Positions 42,301-53,600 of a DNA stretch of 64,000 bases are shown piece by piece. Source of the stretch: Ilex aquifolium. Taxonomy: Eukaryota > Streptophyta > Magnoliopsida > Aquifoliales > Aquifoliaceae. Location: positions 19,368,045 through 19,432,044 of the forward strand of contig OX637404.1 in assembly GCA_951799425.1 (NCBI GenBank), in the 5' to 3' direction. The notes below the pieces were generated by a model. That model ran no database searches, was not told where the DNA came from, and saw only the letters and a list, made by a program, of their open reading frames with translations. The first letter of the stretch is position 1. The number at the start of each line of letters is the position of its first letter. Position numbers and translations under genes: made by a program.

Positions 42301-45300
42301 GAAATCAGCTTGTTGATTTCCCAAGTATTCTTTAAGTCAACATATTTCTCTACCTTAGGATCAGTTGGAGCTTTTAATCTGACACTGATAGCCTGAAGAG
42401 AATCAGAATTTCCACTAGCCGTAGTACCCAAATCAAGCAATCCAAAGCAAACAAAATCTAGCAACCTAGCAAAATCCAGCAACCCAGCTGTTCGTTCACA
42501 AAATCAGCCCCAAAGGCTCAAACCCACTAATCAATAAGAAAGGAAACAAAAGTTTCCTGCTTATTCAGTGCGAAACAATGCAAACAAACCCAAACAATGC
42601 AACGCTATGTCAAATAGCAAGCTCAAACAAACAAATCAAATAAACCAGCAACGTGACAACTCCCCAATGCACAAAACCAACAAACCAACAAAACAAAGCC
42701 CAACAAAGAGAAGAAAAAAAGCCAAACCAACAGCCCAACAGAGAGAAGCCCAAATCAGACAAAGAGAAGAAGAAAAGCCGAACCAATAGTCCAACAGAGA
42801 GAAGTCCAAATCAAATTGCCGAAAGCCCAATAGTCCAAAATAGGTGCAAACTCAAACAAAAAGAACAATCCAATCAATCAAAAAGAACCCAAATAACAAA
42901 TATCAAACAACCCAATAGCCCAAACTACTAGCATCCTGTCTTGCGAACAAGAGCAACGAGTAGACCCAAAGCAGAACACTAGCATCCTGTCTTGCGAACA
43001 GGAGCAACGAGCAGACCCAAAGCAGAACAATAGCAGCGAACAACGACAAAACCAAGTAGGCAACAAAGTCTTCCAGCAAGCCAAGAAGAGAATAATATTC
43101 AAAACCAACAAAAACGAACTAGCTCAACCCAAACTACTAGCGAAGCCAAGAGCAGAAACTAGAACCAAAAGAGGCAGCCAACGCCAAACAATCCAAAGTT
43201 CCCTACAAATCAAATCAACAGTTTTGCAAATCAAATACCCATAACAGTCGAATTCGGCACTGTTCACAACGCGTGAACAGTAACCTCGGTACTGTTCACA
43301 GTGCGTGAACAGTATTTTTCGGCACTATTCACAGCCCTTAGAACCACAAAAAATCAGCAACCCTAATCCAAAAATATATTCTTTCTCCAACTAAATTACT
43401 GTGGTGCTATAATATATTTTGGATCGAAACCATGCTCTGATACCATGATAATTTAGATCAAAGAAAAAATAAAGAAACTAGAAGAAAGAAATATTATTGA
43501 AGCATAACTAGCCAGAACAAAACTTAAAGGAAAACTACATATAAGAGGTCTTTATATAGTAGGACAAAAAGGAAAACAAACAGACTAAGTTAGGGCAACA
43601 TAAAAGAAAACAAATGACTAAACTACCCCTAAGTCTAAATATAATAACTATTCTAACAAAAACAAATAAACGAATTTCAAACACTGGATTACTAGTTTAA
43701 CCAGGGAGTAAATTATGAAAACTTAATTTTAATTTCCTTCCATCAGGACTATAATGAATAAATAATGGACTCAAGAGGGGACTTAGACCGTGAAGGAACT
43801 GGTCCCCTCCTTAATTCATTCAGGTGATGGAGGCTTCTATCAAGATGTTACAGAAGAAACTGAGGTTGTAAAGCTGGGGGAGAATCCATTTTAGTTCCCC
43901 ATCTACAATTGCAAAAGGAAACCACTGCTTTATGTGGACCAAGGGAGTGTAATTGAGGCACTTGAGTAGTCCTCTTCTTTGCTTTCAAGTGGTATCCAAT
44001 CTGAAGGTGGATTAGGAAGAGAAAAAACCTGTTGAGTGTTTCAGGATTTAAGGCTGGATTTCTTTCCATGACATACCTAGTCCTTTCACTGGTATCAGCA
44101 TGGAAAGATAGGTTACTGTAGTATTCGATTGCGTGGTAATGGAAGTGGTAATATTCATTGACAGCTGGTAGTAGTTCTCATTAAAAACATTCCATCTACC
44201 TTTTAGCATACTGCATGCCCAACTTTCTACTACAGCTTCAGCTGAAAAAGGGAAGAAAAGTATCAGAGGTACTTTTTATGGGGAGTTTTGGGTAAGTACC
44301 ATTTTGTTTCATTCAGAACCAAGTTTTCACCCATGAAGGACAAAATAAAACAGAGAAATCTTTGACCCCTCAATCTAGCACTGCTAGGAAAATGGTTGTG
44401 AAGATACGTGCAGTAAAGGAACAGGTAATGGATTCAGTGAGTCATATGCCCACTTCGATGGCAAGGATTTGACAAGCTGGAAGGCAGACAAGTTCCGCAA
44501 TAAAATTAGAAGTGTGTGGCTACTGGTGCCTTTGTGCGCCTGGTGTTGCATTTGGAAGGAGTGGAAATTCAGTTATGCAATGGTTTTAAAATTGAGTGTA
44601 TCCCTGTTTTTGGTGTCATGTTTAGGAGATCTTGTTTGTATTGGTATTTTCCTCGAATATATTCAGTGTACATTGGTTGATCATTCTCTTGCACAGTTTA
44701 TTCTATTCATTATGGATGCAAAAGAACATATTGGTTCAAGAGTAATTCCACTCCTTGGACAGCAATGAACTGAAAATTTGGCATAGTCTGTACATTATTA
44801 TGGAACCTATATGGAAACATTTGATTTTCAAACAAAGAATTGACTCTGTGTTTTTTCTAAAAACCAGAAGATACTTCAAATGCCGCCGGCATGCATTGTT
44901 GTGAGTGAAAGAGAGAGATTCGATAAAGCTAACAAATTTTCAGACTTTCTGCGAAACCAAAAGTTTAGTAGCATGCCAAAGTGTATATGCATATTCATTT
45001 GCTTAGTAGATTAAAACTGTACGCTAATCTAAATAGGCAATAGAGCAGGTCAGAAATGTGGCATGTAGGTGTATATCTATACATGTGTATATATATATAT
45101 CATAAAAGGCTTATACATATCATAAAAGGCTTATAAATTGCCATACATGTGTTTTTTCTAAAAACCAGAAGATATTTCAAATGCCGCCGGCATGCATTGT
45201 TGTGAATGAAAGAGAGAGATTCGATAAAGCTAACAAATTTTCAGACTTTCTGCGAAACCAAAAGTTTAGTAGCATGCCAAAGTGTATATGCATATTCATT

Positions 45301-47055
45301 TGCTTAGTAGATTAAAACTGTACGCTAATATAAATAGGCAATAGAGCAGGTCAGAAATGTGGCATGTAGGTGTATATATATACGTGTGTATATATATATA
45401 TCATAAAAGGCTTATACATATCATAAAAGGCTTATAAATTGCCATACATTCCATTTGTTAGTCATAATCCCACACAAATATATTTTCAATTTAGCAAACT
45501 TGCTGCAAATTTTGTAGCAAGGGAAAACACCTCATTAGCAGCAAAATATGGACTTTGCAACTAAAGCACCCCAAGCAAGATAGACGTGTATAAAAATGAA
45601 GCTAGTAAATGGATCTCATATAAGCCACACATTGTGCTTCCATATCTCCTAGAGATGGCTACATATTATGTGTGTTCCGCACAGCTATCTACCTTTTCTC
45701 TATGTCCCACCACTTGTGCAATTTTCCTTTTCCCTTCTTAACATATCACCAACTGTTTGCAAATGGAGAATGGATTGGCAACAGATCCAAACTTCTTGAA
45801 AGACCAAAATAAAACCGTTTCACATAATAGAATAAAAATTATTTGCAATAGGTATTATGGGCAAGTCAGAGTGACAGATTTCTTCCCAGCTAAAATCTAG
45901 AAAGCTCCCTTTGATGGCTGATATTATCTAATGAGGAGACCAATAAAAAAACACCTATTCTCAAACTGTACTAAGATGTTGATAATGGGACTCCACTACA
46001 CTGGATCAGTAGAGCTACCATTTGTACACTTGAGCACCTTGCATGTATAGCAGTACATCATACAAATGGCAAGCTCATAGTTGAGGCTTGATTTTGTTTT
46101 CTTTTTTTCGGTTGTCTTGTCAGCTGTCGGTACCAAGATGTCTCCAGTCACATAAACTTACTGTTTTCCATTTGAAACCATAAAAACAAAGAATAATACA
46201 ATTTTGTATACAGTTAAGCCCAATCCATATGACATGTTATGTAGTGTCATGATCCAAGGCAAAAAGGTGGCACTAAGTATCTTGAACATTATTGAAAGAC
46301 ATCCAAACACGAGTTGAGGCCTCCTCATCCAGAATACATCAATGCCTCCGACATAAATTTATAAATTGATCCACAAGGAAAGGAAGTTCATCCAGCAAAC
46401 CTAAGCATACTCGAAAGTGGGACAAACAACTAATAATCAATGGTGCATCTATACCCAAACTAAACTTCTACTTGATTCTTGTTACAGTCTGTCTAAAACA
46501 AACTTCTAAGAAATGGCTTTGAATCCTTGAGCAAGCCTCTGTCTAGCTACAACTTAGAAATTCAAGTAAGAAAATATCAAACGTAAGGATCACTACACAA
46601 ACATCACTCCAGGGCGAAACACAATTAAAACATTTTACTTTTCTATTCATATTGGGGCTTACATGCCAACATATGAGTTCCAAAATCAAACTCTCTACTC
46701 CTTCACAAATCACATAAGTACAAGGAAGAAGAAAATTTTTGTTACAAATTCAAATTCCAGCAAGATGTGTCCGTAGACTAGTGATTTTGATGCAAAAAGA
46801 TTTTAACTTTATCAAATTGGAAGCCTATTCAACGAAAAATCCAAACAACAACAGAGGCAACAAAACTAAAAGTATTATCTGGGTTTGCTATCGTCTTACC
46901 ATTAATGGCTGTTCAACCCGATCTTCATGCTGATGGTAATGATGAACGAAAAACAAAACAAACCCTGCAATAGAGAATATCCCAAGGACAGCCCAGATCC
47001 AACATAAAGACCTCCTTCGAACCGGGCGCCGGTAATCGGCCGCCCGCCGCCGCAT
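39353..47055 (-). CDS. GAUT11: Galacturonosyltransferase, GAUT11 type (two exons)
   Basis: GT8-family alpha-1,4-galacturonosyltransferase-like protein, a Golgi enzyme of pectin (homogalacturonan) synthesis using UDP-galacturonate. Exon 1 is 47055-46900 and exon 2 is 40765-39353. The intron (46899-40766, 6,134 bp) begins GTAAG and ends TTTTCCCAG, and the frame is kept across it (...QPLM|ERDAR...). The product is 522 residues. Visible parts: basic N-terminus with a single membrane anchor (~residues 19-39, type II); stem; GT8 domain with DDD in VVFLDDDVVVQKDL; and the C-terminal substrate motif VIHFNGNMKPW. From memory, Arabidopsis GAUT11 starts MRRW, has ERD at the same junction and is 537 residues. 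That favours this start over an in-frame ATG at 47088. It lacks about 15 residues after WLN (near 40020). Confidence 0.9.
40766..41874. other. GAUT11 intron, 3' part
   Basis: AT-rich intron DNA between exon 2 and the copia-like insertion. No gene or recognisable repeat seen. Confidence 0.6.
42928..43028. repeat. 51-bp tandem duplication inside the short copia-type element
   Basis: Two near-identical units starting ctagcatcctgtcttgcg at 42928 and 42979. Confidence 0.9.
43259..43313. repeat. Paired hairpins next to the primer site
   Basis: Two inverted repeats with arms actgttcac / gtgaacagt and 5-base loops at 43259-43281 and 43291-43313. A partial third copy follows near 43323. Confidence 0.85.
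43659..44846. other. GAUT11 intron, middle part, with a weak LINE-tail-like frame
   Basis: Mostly featureless. On the plus strand at 44469-44768 an open stretch reads VPLCAWCCIWKEW and later LVDHSLAQFILF. This faintly recalls the C-terminal end of plant LINE/RNase H proteins (PLC..W.IW.ERN). Too short to assert. Confidence 0.3.
44847..45446. repeat. 302-bp tandem duplication in GAUT11 intron
   Basis: Two adjacent units starting tgtgttttttctaaaaacca at 44847 and 45149, about 98% identical. Each contains cataaaaggcttata sub-repeats and a short (TA)n run. Recent local duplication. Confidence 0.92.
45447..46899. other. GAUT11 intron, 5' part
   Basis: No gene or clear repeat seen. The donor splice site (GTAAG on the minus strand) is at 46899-46895. 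Confidence 0.6.
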
Positions 47056-47930
47056 CTTTTGCCGATTACTTCTAGTATTCACCGACAAACCAAGAATTCA
47101 AAACGACCCATCATTCAGATTGGATCAAGCAAGCACTGAAGATGGAAATAATGGAGTCTCTGACCACCAAATCAACAAATTCGAACCGACCCATCACTCA
47201 GATTTTAACATGAAAGTAGTGGAACAAAAAAGGCCCCATCATCAACCTTCTTAGAAGTAACAGGTCTCAACTTCATCAGGTCATATCTCATTTGGGAATT
47301 GAATGTGCAATATACTTATATCGACTTTGGATGGATCATTTTGAATGTGAAGAGAAAGAGCTCACACACATGAGCGTCACAGCTTTAGTGGGGAGGGAAA
47401 TGTCACTGTGTTATTCGTTTGTTCGTATGATAGGAGGCATTTGGGGAAATGTAATAAAAGTAGAGGGCCAGCACATGAAGGAACATGTGCCAGTGCAGTG
47501 TTCGACCAATATCAGCTTTTGAGTGAATCTGCTTAACATTTGAATTATTGCTCTATAAAGACAAATTATCATTTATAATTCATTGGAATCTTCTACTTTC
47601 TTTCTTTCTTTTTTTCTTTTTCGTATTATTGTGTAATTTGTAGGATCTTGTTGATTCAGTGGAATCAACAGAAACCCACCAATTGGAGGTTATGATGAAT
47701 TCAACGGAGACATCTAAACTTCTTGAAATTTATGAAGTTCAATATTGTGAGGCTCAAAAGTTCAGCTAAAAAAAATGAAAGAGATGTTATGCACGATAGT
47801 CATAGTTGAATTCAGATTCAATCTAGTAACTCAATGATAAAATCACTCAACTCAATTTCACTTACCATTAATTCTAATAAGCCAATATGTACACGTAAAT
47901 TCTCTAATTATTTTATTATCAAGTTATTGT
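47056..47930. other. Upstream region of GAUT11-like gene
   Basis: Presumed 5' UTR and promoter. A short imperfect duplication (cgacccatcattcagatt / cgacccatcactcagatt) lies at about 47104 and 47186. No obvious TATA box. Short frames here are not supported as genes. Confidence 0.5.
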
Positions 47931-48480
47931 TAGAAAAATAGCTACAACATATTAGAAGGTTTTGATCGTGTATTCACTCTCCTTAAGGAAATTATGCCCC
48001 CACTATGTTGTTGCTGGGTTTGTGGCAGATTCTTCTAGGATTAACAAAGCCAAATAGAATTTTAGATAGTAAACTCTAAAATTCTCCCAAGAACAGAATA
48101 GAAAAACGTTTTTCTTATATATATTTATTGAAAAATTTGTACAGGTATTTATAATACCTTAGAGATTCAAAAGAAAAGACACAACTCTTGGGCCAAGAGA
48201 TATATAGCAGTTAAATAACTGCTTAATTAATACAAAATAATTAATTGTTGATAAGCTTCAAGCCCAAGATGGGCCAAGTGCCCAAGTGCCCATCTTTTGA
48301 CTTTAAATATTATTTTATTTAAGGATTTTTTAGGTGGGTACAACTTTTTAGACTTATTTAGGCAAAAGTGTATGAATAAGTTGTTTATTCCATTAAGTAC
48401 AATTTTTATAAAACTTTTTATGTTTAGGTACAAAATTCAAATGAATTAAAATCTTTTTTACCTAAACATCATTCCTTAAT
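47931..48480 (-). other. Possible LTR-derived sequence
   Basis: Ends tgttagaaaaatagc on the left. Read on the minus strand it has a TATA-like ggtattataaatacc near 48155 followed by an A/T-rich leader, resembling a copia solo LTR. The right end and a target duplication were not found, so this is tentative. Confidence 0.3.
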
Positions 48481-48492
48481 TTATGCAGTTAT

Positions 48493-48700
48493 CATTGATA
48501 ATTATTTTAGGAAATGAATATGTAAATATTACATATTTGTTATCTTTTAATTTTTGAATTTTGAATGAGCAGTTATGTGGGAGATTTTAGGCAGCTATTG
48601 ACAGATATTTTAGGAAACAAATATGTAAAGATTACATATTTTTTATCTTTAATTTTTTGAATTTTGAATGAGCAGTTTTGTGGGATATATTCAGTAAATA
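48493..48700. repeat. ~104-bp tandem duplication
   Basis: Two diverged units share aatatgtaaa.attacatatt and gaattttgaatgagcagtt in the same order. Confidence 0.8.
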
Positions 48701-48767
48701 TTTTGTTAGATATTATGTATTGTTCGTTGTTAGGATGTAGAGAAAAAAGAACTTCTTTGTTTTTTTT

Positions 48768-49016
48768 TAATGGGTGTAACTGTTTTTTAATGGGTGTAAC
48801 TATTTTTTTAATGGGTGTAACTGTTTTTTAATAGGAGTAACTATTTTTATAATGGGTGTAACTATTTTTTTAATGGGTGTAACTATTGTTTTTTTAATGG
48901 GTGCAACTGTTTTTTAATGTATGTAACTATTTTTATAATGGGTGTAACTGTTTTTTAATTGATGTAACTATTTTTTTAATGGGTGTAACTGGTTTTTAAT
49001 GGGTGTAACTATTTTT
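48768..49016. repeat. Minisatellite of ~22-bp units (tgggtgtaactattttttaa)
   Basis: About twelve imperfect copies of taatgggtgtaact followed by a T-run of variable length. Confidence 0.93.
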
Positions 49017-49061
49017 CCGGTGAAGAAGTTGTCAGAGACGATACACAATTACTTGATCGTA

Positions 49062-49230
49062 GACGACGATGAACAGTAACTCGTATTCCTCTCTTTTTTT
49101 GGACGATGAACAGTAACTCGTACTCTTTGTTTTTTTGGACGATGAATAGTAATTCGTATTCCTCTTTTTTTTGACGATGAAGAGTAACTCGTACTCCTTG
49201 TTTTTTTGGACGATGAACAGTCACACTTCT
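49062..49230. repeat. Second minisatellite, ~36-bp units
   Basis: Five units starting gacgatgaacagtaactcgt, spaced 35-38 bp, immediately beside the previous array. Confidence 0.9.
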
Positions 49231-49623
49231 GGCATTCCCATGGACATAGAATCCTTCTGCCGAAAAGGATGGATTTTGATAATTAAACCCCCTATTTTCC
49301 CTCCCATTACTTGATTGCTGCCAAAAAAACAGATGAAAGATGATAAGTTTTCATACATGTGCTATTTACCGATGGCAATAATGACATTTTTAAAAAATAT
49401 GCACTTTATCCTAAATAAATTTTTGAGTTGTACTTTTGACTAAATAAGTTTAAAAAATTGTACCAGCTTCTAAATTTCCCTTTATTTAAAGTCTAATCAA
49501 CGCCCATTGATTTGAAATATTTGAAGCTTCCCTCCAAATCTTCCCACCATCCAAACTTATAAAATTTGGTGTGTCCATTCTTTTAAACTCTTACACTCCC
49601 TTTCAACTTTTCAATGTGGGATA
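49231..49623. other. Intergenic, no feature seen
   Basis: AT-rich sequence between the minisatellites and the Tat element insertion site (target copy gctta at 49624-49628). Confidence 0.6.
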
Positions 49624-49628
49624 GCTTA

Positions 49629-50351
49629 TGATGGTGTGAATCTACGCGAATGAGCTGAGCTATAGAATAGGATTATTCGGTATGAACGATTTGGGTGGAG
49701 TTGAGTACGGTGTCTGAGCTGCAAGGCTCGTGCTTGACAATGCAATATGATGCTTAGGGGATTTGGGAAAGGGGGTGATAACAAGATAAGATTATAGTGG
49801 TTCACCGGCCTGAGCTCGGCTAGTCCACTCTGTAATGGAGTATCTGGCTCCTCTCTTTCTTATTGATCAAGTTGAACGTATTACAGCAGTGAAAAGATGA
49901 GAGTTTTGGGATCCCCCTCCTTTGTGGCTTTCCCCCCCTTTTTATAGTCTCTTGCTTACCTCTAATCCGGATTTGCTTCCTATAATGAAGGGATCTTCCT
50001 TCATCTCCCCCTCTCCAATCCCGGAGTTACATCGAATCCAAATGGCCGGCTTTTGTGGTTTCCATCTCGAGATCTTTGCCTTCTTCCGTGGAATTCCCCT
50101 TAGTTTTAGGAGAGGATCTTGGTTGGTTACCGGTTTTACGCCTTGGTTCCAGCTTGATTCCTTTTATGAGGGTATCTGCTGTCATCTTGCTGTCCTCTTG
50201 TCATCCCTTATTTCGTGTCTCCAGCTGGGAGCTCTAGTACCGGCTGGACGAGCTCAGACCCTGGGTGGATGAGCTCAGCGTATACTAACTGAGCTCCCTA
50301 GCTGAGCTCACTTTCAGAGCTCGTTTCTGGAGTTTATTTTAGGTATCATCA
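49629..50351 (-). repeat. 3' LTR of Tat element
   Basis: 723 bp, tgatggtgtgaatc to aggtatcatca (plus strand). Equal in length to the other LTR. Confidence 0.97.
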
Positions 50352-50423
50352 GTTGCCCCCAAGCTCTTGCTCTAAGTTAGCTTAGGTAAGGGCTGAACTG
50401 TTTCTCAACCCGAGCTAGATCTA

Positions 50424-50537
50424 CACGTGGTCTCCCTTGGCTTCTCACGTGGCTGACGATTTTTGACGGTTCGCAGCAATCATGACTCCCCTCGATTCCC
50501 GCGCACGTCTCAGCCCACGTCTTTCAAGCTTTAAATA
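50424..50537 (+). promoter_or_regulatory. Promoter-like region ahead of the first antisense gene
   Basis: Two G-box hexamers CACGTG at 50424-50429 and 50446-50451 are followed by a TATA-like tttaaata at 50530-50537, all between the 3' LTR and the first rightward coding region. Arrangement and spacing fit a plant promoter. There is no expression evidence. Confidence 0.45.
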
Positions 50538-50647
50538 CCCAAAACGGCTACCTGAACCGTTTCTTTACACTATTCATCTTCTCCATTGCTCTTCGTCTCC
50601 ATTCTTCTTGCGATTTCAGACCACCTTTCTCGAACTTTTCTGATTTC

Positions 50648-53600
50648 TTGTTTGAAGCCGAATTCCTACTTCTCGTCTTGACGACTCGCAGCGCCTCCTC
50701 CCTTCGATATTGCTCCAGGTTTCTGTTCGCCGCTATTCCTGAGTTAGGTACGTCCTTTGTTCCTTTCACTCCCTCCTTTGCTCTGGATCCCTCGAATTCG
50801 AGGTGGTTGCTTCATTTTTGGGCTTTTCGGTTCTTTTACTTTTGGAATCGTGACCATTGCCTAGCCTCACTTCCCCACTTCGTAGATTGGGGTTCTATAG
50901 TTCACATCCTTGCCATTGGGAGTTACTGTGTTGACCCAAGGGTCATTAGAGAGTGCTTGACCAGTGTCCCTTCCCTTTATCGCTCTTTTAATCTTCATTT
51001 TTCTCTTCCTACCATGTCAGCCTCTTCTGGAGCCACTCGCTCCTCTGTTTCACTCTTAGGGAATAGGTCAGCTGAAGAAGATACTGAATTAGGGGAAGTA
51101 GGCGACGAGATAGACAATTTCCCTGGGGTAGATGTCGTTGATTCTGGGGTCAACACCAAGGAGCTTCCCTTAACATCTTCCCCCCTGCCCCCTAAGTCTG
51201 ACAAAGGCAAAGGCAAGGTCAGTGGAGTTGGGATTTCTGATGTCTCAACGTATTTAGGAGCTGCCTATAAGCTAGCTGAGCAGGTGGGCCCTAGCAAGCT
51301 CAACCTCTTCTTGTTAAACGTTTTGCGTACTCGCTATAGGTTCCCTGAAGGCGTTGAGCTCTTGAGCCCAGACAGTTTTACTCCCTACGTCGCCCGGGTT
51401 AGCAAGAGGGTCTGTTTTTTTGAGGCCGCCTTCGATAATGGCCTTCGTTTTCCTATACATCCCTTTTTCAAGACCATTCTGCAGTACTTCCATGTGTGCC
51501 CCTCTCAACTTTCTCCTAATTTCTGGGGTGTCTTAGCGGGTCTTCTGGTTATTTTCAGAGATTTAGACCTAGGGGTCCCTACCCTTCCCTTGTTCCTAGA
51601 GTTCTTCAATGTTAAACCGACCTCCGAAGGCTTCTTGTATGCCTCCAAACGCGCCAATGTTAGGCAGCTTATTTCTAACATTCCGACCTCCCACAAACAC
51701 TAGAAGGAACATTTCTTTTTTGTCGGGGGCACCAACTGGGAATACAATCCTGCTAACAGGTCGGATACTCTTGGTATTCCCAAGGCCTGGACTCCTCCGG
51801 AGAACTTGGGTGAGTCCTTAAATTGGGTTAGTTGCGTTTCTCGTTTCGAGGGACATGAGCTCCTAACTCTGCTCTGCCTTTGTGTTTTTTTAGGTACTCG
51901 TCTCAAGCTCAGTACTGAGGAACAAGAGGCGAGGGAGATATTGGCAAAGTGCACCCCAAGATGGTATTCCGAGCTCATTCTGCCTTGGGTTTTGGTGGAC
52001 AGAGGGTTCAGCCTCCCTGAGGTAGAGATTGAGGCTCCGCTTCCAATTTCTGTGGTCAGACCTGAAGGAGCTGCTGGTAACCCCTTTTTCCTAAGGGTTC
52101 CTTTATCTTACTTTTCATTTCTTTTTATCTAACTGTTTTAGCTCAGATCTTCCACTATGAAGCTTAACCCGGAGGAAATCCAGGCCAAGGTGGATAAGTT
52201 GTCAAAGAGTGGCAGAGGTAGCAAGCGAAAGGTCCAGGTCGGTTCTGGGAGTAGCTCTGCTCCTCAGGCCAAAGTTCAAAAGGTGGGGGGGCCAACATCT
52301 TCTTCAGCTGCTGAGGATCTGGCTCCTCCACCTAGCTCCTCCGAGGTTGTGAACCTCCTTCTCCAAAAACCCAGCCTATCTTGGCGGGAGGACAGACCTC
52401 TCCTTCCTCGTCAGAGATTGAGAAGGCTTTGGATGTGATCCCGCGTATCCGACCTGGTAGTTTCAAATACAGCTCTTTAGGGAAGATTATTAAGACACCA
52501 CCGGTGGGTTCTGAGGGCAAGAAGGGGACGCTACCCGACGTGAAGGAAGATGAGGATTCCTTTTTTGAAAACATGGAGCTCGCCGCAGGGGCTGTTTCCT
52601 CTATTCTCCCCGAGTCTGACATCAAGAGGGCTGCCACTATGGAGCTTGAAGAGTCCATCGCCTCAGCTCTTCAGGGAGCAGCCTCTGTAAGTCTCGATAT
52701 TCTCAGTCACCCGCTTAACCTTACGCCATAGCTGTTTGCCGCTTGCTTTATTTACCTTTGTCTTTTTAGATGGCTATCCACGTAAAAGGCCTGTTGAGGA
52801 GAGTTCGGTCTTCCGAGTCTACTGTTAAAGCTCTGAAGGCGTATGAGCTCAAGGTTGCGGAGCAGGCTTTTGAGAATGAGGATCTCAGAAACCAAGTAAA
52901 GGACCTAACTGAACAGTTGGAGAAGCAATCCTCTGATCTCAAGGGCTTTCAAGCGGCCAAGCTCAAGGCTGAGGAGGGAGAGAAGAAGGCTCGCGACGAG
53001 CTAAGGATTGTGGGGGATGAGCTGAAGCACAAAACTGAGCTCTGGGCTAAGGCTAACCAGGATGCTTTTGACGCCCGCAACTCTCTTGAATTCACAAAGA
53101 GAGAATATGACACCATTTGCGAGGCCAATGGGATTCTCCACAAGGAGGTCAAGGAGAAGAGTGATTTAATAGCTGAGCTGACTGATGAAGCTACCACCCA
53201 ATGGGCCTCTGGATGGATTGCTTTTCAGCGCAAGGCTTGCAAGAATTTTCCTGACCTAGATTTCAATTTTTCTATCCCAACAGAAGGGGAATTGGAAGAA
53301 ACTGACTCTGATGGTGAGGAAGATACCTCAGCTCTTCCTCCTGAAGCCCTGCTCCAGGATATACCTGCTCCTCCCTCGATTGTTCGTGCTGCGTCCTTCT
53401 CTGCTGACCTGGTGACCGAAGCTCTTGAACAAGGATCATTACCAGATAGGGCAGAGGCTCCTGGGGTCAGCGTTCCTGACAATTCTACTCCTCCAGCTTT
53501 GGGATCCTTGCCCCCTGAGCTCTTGAGTTCTGCCACTCCTGTTGAGGCTGCATCCGCCGAGCTGCAGGATCTTCTGTCCACTCCTCCTCCAGAAACTTAG
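50648..53600 (+). other. First antisense gene region of Tat element (PF04195-like, coiled coil)
   Basis: Runs opposite to gag-pol. Coding blocks are separated by intron-like spacers. The N-terminal part, near 51260-51700, holds YRFPEGVELLSPD, FFEAAFDNGLRFPIHPFFK, CPSQLSPNFWGVLAGLLVIF and EFFNVKP. This is the pattern of the plant family PF04195 (putative gypsy-type transposon protein). The C-terminal part near 52770-53200 is a long charged coiled coil (LRNQVKDLTEQLEKQ), then FPDLDFNFSIP and an acidic/Pro-rich tail. Function unknown. Antisense ORFs downstream of pol have been reported in Tat-lineage elements such as Grande. Confidence 0.75.

Larger units (their letters stand above)
41875..43658 (-). 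mobile_element. Short non-autonomous copia-type LTR element in GAUT11 intron
   Basis: Two LTRs of 212-213 bp (41875-42086 and 43446-43658), about 2% different, with a perfect 5-bp target duplication aaaac (41870-41874, 43659-43663). On the minus strand the primer site tggtatcagagc abuts the right LTR and a purine tract abuts the left one, so it reads leftward, in the same sense as the gene. The 1.36-kb interior is C/A-rich (plus strand) with no gag or pol similarity, so it depends on enzymes from elsewhere. Structure looks whole; recent by LTR divergence. Confidence 0.9.

Noticed and set aside
44469-44768. Plus-strand gene in GAUT11 intron
   Set aside because: Only a faint resemblance to the tail of plant LINE proteins. 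No other LINE part nearby.
46888-47088. Upstream in-frame ATG at 47088 as the GAUT11 start
   Set aside because: The ATG at 47055 gives the MRRR start and the overall length expected from remembered Arabidopsis GAUT11. The upstream 11 residues have no support.
47292-47522. Small plus-strand gene upstream of GAUT11
   Set aside because: 76 codons, no recognisable domain, overlaps the presumed promoter, no promoter or polyadenylation signals of its own.
49922-50272. LTR-internal frames (also at 62509-62859)
   Set aside because: Identical frames in both LTRs merely reflect the repeat. No domain.
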